From assembly GCF_014641075.1 (NCBI RefSeq), contig NZ_BMHP01000004.1:62001-126000 (forward strand): a stretch of 64,000 bases of DNA. The letters are read 5' to 3'. The stretch is from Paenibacillus nasutitermitis. Its GTDB lineage: Bacteria; Bacillota; Bacilli; Paenibacillales; Paenibacillaceae. Shown here piece by piece: positions 60,948 to 64,000 of the stretch (the stretch's first letter is position 1; each line of letters opens with the position of its first letter). The notes under the pieces are model-generated. The model was not told the origin of the DNA. It searched no databases and saw only the letters and a program-made list of their open reading frames with translations. Both the position numbers and the translations under genes were made by a program.

Positions 60948-62888
60948 ATGAAGTACAAATGGAAGCAAGGCATGACCGCAATCGCCTTGACATCGGTGAT
61001 GACGCTATCGCTCGCATCCGTCTCGGCGGCGGCATCGGCGCCGAAGGCGCAAGAGCCTATTCCGGGATGGGCCAGCGCGGAGATTGCCGAATGGAAGGGG
61101 CTTGGTCTGCTTAAAGGGGATGAGAACGGTTATGTTCTGCCTAACAACGGCGTCCTGAAAACTGAATTCATCACCTTCATCAACCGGGTGTTTAATTTCA
61201 CGGAGAAAAGCGATCGGACCTTCCCTGACGTGCCGGAGAACGCATGGTACGCTTCGGAGATCGCCAAGGCGGTGGCGTCGGGTGCTTTGGAAGGCGGCAC
61301 CGACGGCAAAATATCTCCGCTCGAAACCTTGACGCGTGAGCAAGCCGCACTTATTCTCTACCGGGTATTCACCGTTTCTCCTGCAGTCAAGGAAGTAGAG
61401 CCATTCCAGGACGATACCAAGATCGCTTCCTGGAGCAAGGCAGCCGTATACGCAATGAAGGAAGCCGGCTATGTGACGGGGACGCCGGAGGGCGCGTTTC
61501 AGCCGAAGAAAGCGCTGACCCGAGCCGAAGCGGTTAAGATGATCAATAACGTAATGGGCAAGCTGGTCGCGGATACGGGCACCCATTCCGATCTTGCAGG
61601 CAAGAACCTCGTGGTGAATACTGCGGGCGGCACCTTATCGGGTGTAAAACTGTCCGGTCATCTGTATATTACGGCAGGCGTCGGAGAAGGCGATCTCACG
61701 ATCGAGAATGCGGAGATCGGCGGTACGATCTACGTCAATGGCGGGGGAAGCCACAGCATTAAGCTGAAAAACGTCAAGGCGGGCAGAATCGCCGTGAACA
61801 AGCGCTCCGCTCCTGTGCGAGTCGCACTGAGCGGTAGCTCTTCGGTTCCAGCCGTGGATGTCATCTCCGGCGCCCAGGTAGACAACGGAACGGAGAACCC
61901 CATCGAGAGCTTCAACATTGAAGGCGCGAATGAAGTGGGTGTGTCCGGACCGGTGCAGCTATTGAACGTGAATGCGGCGGCTTCGTTGAACGTGGGGGAG
62001 TCGACCATTGCCGATCTGAGGGTCTCGAGCCGTGCAGGCGGCAGCCGCATCGCTCTTGGCGCAAAGGCAAAGGTTAAAAATTTCACGGCGAACGCCGGTG
62101 CCACCGTAACCGGCGAAGGTGAAATCGGGACGGCGACGGTCAATGCGCCCGGCGTCGCGCTGGCCAAGAAGCCCGGCAAGCTGAACTTGACGGCGGGTGA
62201 AGTTAAGATCGGCGGCGAAACAGTGACCAAAGGGAACGAAACGACGACGCCGCCAGGCACGGGAACGCCGGGCACGGGAACGCCAGGCACAGGGACGCCG
62301 GGCACGGAAACACCGGGCACGGAAACGCCGGGCACGGAAACGCCAGGCACGGAAACGCCAGGCACGGAAAATCCAGGCACGGAAACGCCAGGCACGGAAA
62401 ATCCGGGCACGGGAACACCGGGTACGGAAACGCCGGGTACAAATCCGCCAATAGAGCAGCCGACACGGCTGTACAGTTACGACGAGGCGCTGAGCGCATT
62501 CGCGGAGACGGGAGCGGAAGGGCTGGTCAAGCAATACATCGCCTTCATTCAGGACCCGACCTATAAGCCTTCTACCGCGAATCCGAAGGTTGTCATGCCC
62601 GACATGACGAATGCGACCACCTTCGTCAACCATGATTTTGATATCAAACCGTCCATTTTCGCATCCTTGCGGGGCGTCAACACCTCCGTTCTGAACGGTG
62701 CGCGGACAACGCTTTGGATCGGCACGGACAACGGCGTGACGCGAATCAGCCTGGCGAATAATGCGATGAAGAGTTACACGACAGACAACAGTCAACTGAC
62801 AGATAATAAGGTGCTGCTGCTCATTGCGGACGGAAGCACCGGCGTTTACGCCATAACCAAGAACGGTGTATCGCATATTTACCAGTAA
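60948..62888 (+). CDS. SLH-domain surface protein with beta-solenoid and propeller-like end
   Basis: A 646-residue secreted protein with a Sec signal (MTAIALTSVMTLSLASVSAAA). Three SLH domains follow in about residues 35-205 (FPDVPENAWYASEIAKAVASGALEGG, WSKAAVYAMKEAGYVTG). SLH domains bind pyruvylated cell-wall polymer and anchor the protein at the surface. Residues about 210-430 form a beta-solenoid-like region with repeated short strands. Then come about 13 PGT(E/G)(T/N) repeats as a flexible stalk. The C-terminal domain includes LWIGTDNGVTRISL, a propeller blade seen in two-component-regulator-type sensors. ATG 60948 follows AAGGAGG; the ATG at 60897 is unlikely. Confidence 0.9.
   Translation: MKYKWKQGMTAIALTSVMTLSLASVSAAASAPKAQEPIPGWASAEIAEWKGLGLLKGDENGYVLPNNGVLKTEFITFINRVFNFTEKSDRTFPDVPENAWYASEIAKAVASGALEGGTDGKISPLETLTREQAALILYRVFTVSPAVKEVEPFQDDTKIASWSKAAVYAMKEAGYVTGTPEGAFQPKKALTRAEAVKMINNVMGKLVADTGTHSDLAGKNLVVNTAGGTLSGVKLSGHLYITAGVGEGDLTIENAEIGGTIYVNGGGSHSIKLKNVKAGRIAVNKRSAPVRVALSGSSSVPAVDVISGAQVDNGTENPIESFNIEGANEVGVSGPVQLLNVNAAASLNVGESTIADLRVSSRAGGSRIALGAKAKVKNFTANAGATVTGEGEIGTATVNAPGVALAKKPGKLNLTAGEVKIGGETVTKGNETTTPPGTGTPGTGTPGTGTPGTETPGTETPGTETPGTETPGTENPGTETPGTENPGTGTPGTETPGTNPPIEQPTRLYSYDEALSAFAETGAEGLVKQYIAFIQDPTYKPSTANPKVVMPDMTNATTFVNHDFDIKPSIFASLRGVNTSVLNGARTTLWIGTDNGVTRISLANNAMKSYTTDNSQLTDNKVLLLIADGSTGVYAITKNGVSHIYQ
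62253..62447 (+). repeat. 15-bp tandem repeat encoding the PGTET stalk
   Basis: About 13 units of 15 bp (CCAGGCACGGAAACG and variants) code for PGT(E/G)(T/N). The nucleotide repeats are nearly identical, so length variation by recombination is likely. Confidence 0.9.
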
Positions 62889-62906
62889 GAGAAAGGGGAT
62901 CTCTCA

Positions 62907-64000
62907 ATGTTCATGATGAAGAAGCAAGGCAAACTGATTGCGGGCGTATTGGCGGCTTCCGTATTGTTCACGCTCCCCGTGATGCCGGCCTATGCGGCGA
63001 AGGACCCGGCCGCCGGATATTCCACCGTCCAACTGGAACCGGTGCAGATGAAGGAAATGACTTATTACAAGGCGGGCTCCTCTTCCATCCCTGCCACGAT
63101 TCAATGGGTAACGGATACGAATGCCCTCGAATTTCTGCCACTTTCGGTGATCGGCGATGTCACGAGCGTAGTGAAGGATGCGGATGGCGTTTACTGGATT
63201 GGTACGAAGAACGGGCTGCAGCGGGTCAATTTCAAGGAAAAAGACGCGAAGGACATCGTGCAGTATATGGCAGGGCCGCGTTATTTATACGGCGGAGACG
63301 ACCTCGTGACGGGATTGGCCAGCGACGGTGCTGGCGGGGTATGGGTCCGGACCGCCAGCGGCGTAACGCATATCGCCATGCCGAAGCGGACGTTGTACGA
63401 CAAGTCGTTTACGTACGAGAAGCTGATCACGCCCGTCAATGACCGGCGTGGCATGATTACCGGGACGCCCTTTACCTTTACGGAAACGAACCCCGGTTTC
63501 GACGCGGTCGATTATAATTCATCGACAGGCGTGTTCAAAGGTACTCCGAAGACGGACGACAACGACGGGCTGTGGACGAGCATGTACGCCATCGGGGAGA
63601 TTTTCAGGTACAAGGCGCTGCAGGAGCAGTACGGCGCCAGCCCCTCGCCGGAGCAGCTCCAGGAAATTGCGGATGCGAAGAAATCGGCGACGAGAGCGAC
63701 GAAGGCGGTGCTGCTGCTGGATTATGTATCCGGACGGGGCAACGGATTCCCGGCGCGTTCGTACATGCTTACTTCCGAGGCGCATGCACAGACGACGGGC
63801 AATTCGATCTATGGCTTCCAAAGTCAGAATGGCTTCTGGTTCCAACACTTCGTGGGACCGGATGCGGTCAATCCGAATGGCATTATTCCGAGCATGAAGC
63901 GGACGGACAAAGCACCGATCGGCTATGCGATGGTACGCGTGACTGAAGATGCCATGAAGAAGAAAGGCGATACCCTCTTTCCGTCAGGCGGGACAGACGT
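62907..64000 (+). CDS. Secreted propeller/alpha-alpha-barrel protein, 3'-truncated by the window edge
   Basis: An open frame from ATG 62907 (AAAGGGGAT upstream) runs to the window end, 364 codons without a stop. It has a Sec signal (KLIAGVLAASVLFTLPVMPAYAA), then a propeller blade (GVYWIGTKNGLQRVNF, VWVRTASGVTHIAM). After that comes a segment with NDGLWTSMYAIGEIFRYKAL, ATKAVLLLDYVSGRGNGFPARSYMLTSE and a predicted alpha/alpha arrangement. The second part resembles alpha/alpha-barrel carbohydrate-active proteins that occur with propellers, without a recognised catalytic motif. It follows the SLH protein by 18 bases, so both are probably one transcript. Confidence 0.75.
   Translation, partial: MFMMKKQGKLIAGVLAASVLFTLPVMPAYAAKDPAAGYSTVQLEPVQMKEMTYYKAGSSSIPATIQWVTDTNALEFLPLSVIGDVTSVVKDADGVYWIGTKNGLQRVNFKEKDAKDIVQYMAGPRYLYGGDDLVTGLASDGAGGVWVRTASGVTHIAMPKRTLYDKSFTYEKLITPVNDRRGMITGTPFTFTETNPGFDAVDYNSSTGVFKGTPKTDDNDGLWTSMYAIGEIFRYKALQEQYGASPSPEQLQEIADAKKSATRATKAVLLLDYVSGRGNGFPARSYMLTSEAHAQTTGNSIYGFQSQNGFWFQHFVGPDAVNPNGIIPSMKRTDKAPIGYAMVRVTEDAMKKKGDTLFPSGGTD

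Overview
The window looks like a chromosome segment from a Gram-positive, spore-forming member of the Bacillota, most likely a Paenibacillaceae. The clues are a secreted protein with three SLH (S-layer homology) domains, AGGAGG-type ribosome binding sites throughout, TTG/GTG starts, a complete iol cluster, a Bacillus-type YvfRSTU-like ABC/two-component module, CUT1 sugar ABC genes without their own ATPase, and many regulated sugar operons. No rRNA, tRNA or CRISPR array was seen. Most of the window has high-GC codon usage, but about 1500-8300 is visibly AT-richer.

Layout. (1) 1-1479: end of a histidine kinase and a small P-loop kinase. (2) 1500-8300: a decayed accessory region. It holds the 3' part of a group II intron with a frameshifted maturase, a broken IS110-type transposase, fragments of a methyltransferase and a P-loop kinase, an SDR/Lrp pair, an orphan 318-residue protein, a GNAT enzyme and an unlisted 58-residue membrane peptide. 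(3) 8473-11253: a secreted beta-propeller protein and an unusual nucleotidyl-cyclase-fold regulator. (4) 11379-19335: a GntR/LacI-type hybrid regulator and a rhamnosidase operon (SDR, GH78, D-2-hydroxyacid dehydrogenase, zinc alcohol dehydrogenase, cyclase-family hydrolase). A shared GGATATA operator-like motif links the two. (5) 21129-29997: inositol catabolism iolD-iolE-iolC-iolA-iolG-iolB followed by a LacI regulator. Two arrays of hairpin-forming tandem repeats sit directly in front of iolE and iolB. (6) 30070-34268, minus strand: RidA, M81 metallopeptidase, class III aminotransferase and IclR regulator, apparently a catabolic operon for an unknown amino compound. (7) 34581-38287: glutathione peroxidase, a queuosine-precursor transporter under a preQ1-I riboswitch, two tandem CBO0543-type membrane proteins and a copper-amine-oxidase-N-like secreted protein. 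(8) 38502-44375: a complete-looking sugar catabolic operon of unassigned substrate (DhnA-type aldolase, Gfo/Idh/MocA dehydrogenase, PfkB kinase, lyxose-isomerase-like protein, DUF4432 epimerase, DeoR regulator). (9) 44598-50162: an SMI1-LRR fusion and an ABC exporter with a DesK/DesR-like two-component system. (10) 50450-54507: a cluster of DnaA-box-like sites, an anti-sigma/ECF sigma pair, an XRE regulator-deformylase pair with a double dyad operator, and an aminoglycoside-phosphotransferase-fold kinase. (11) 54801-59546, minus strand: sugar ABC importer and a sugar nucleotidyltransferase. (12) 59591-64000: a MITE-like element, a frameshifted gene remnant, a large SLH-propeller surface protein and the start of a second secreted propeller protein with a probable alpha/alpha-barrel region.

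The overall picture is a soil- or plant-associated polysaccharide and polyol scavenger: surface-anchored proteins, a glycosidase, an importer and at least four separately regulated catabolic operons. The points that most deserve follow-up are the unassigned sugar operon (38502-44375), the RidA/M81/aminotransferase operon, the paired hairpin-repeat arrays inside the iol operon, the preQ1 riboswitch, the DnaA-box cluster and the propeller/barrel surface proteins at the right edge.
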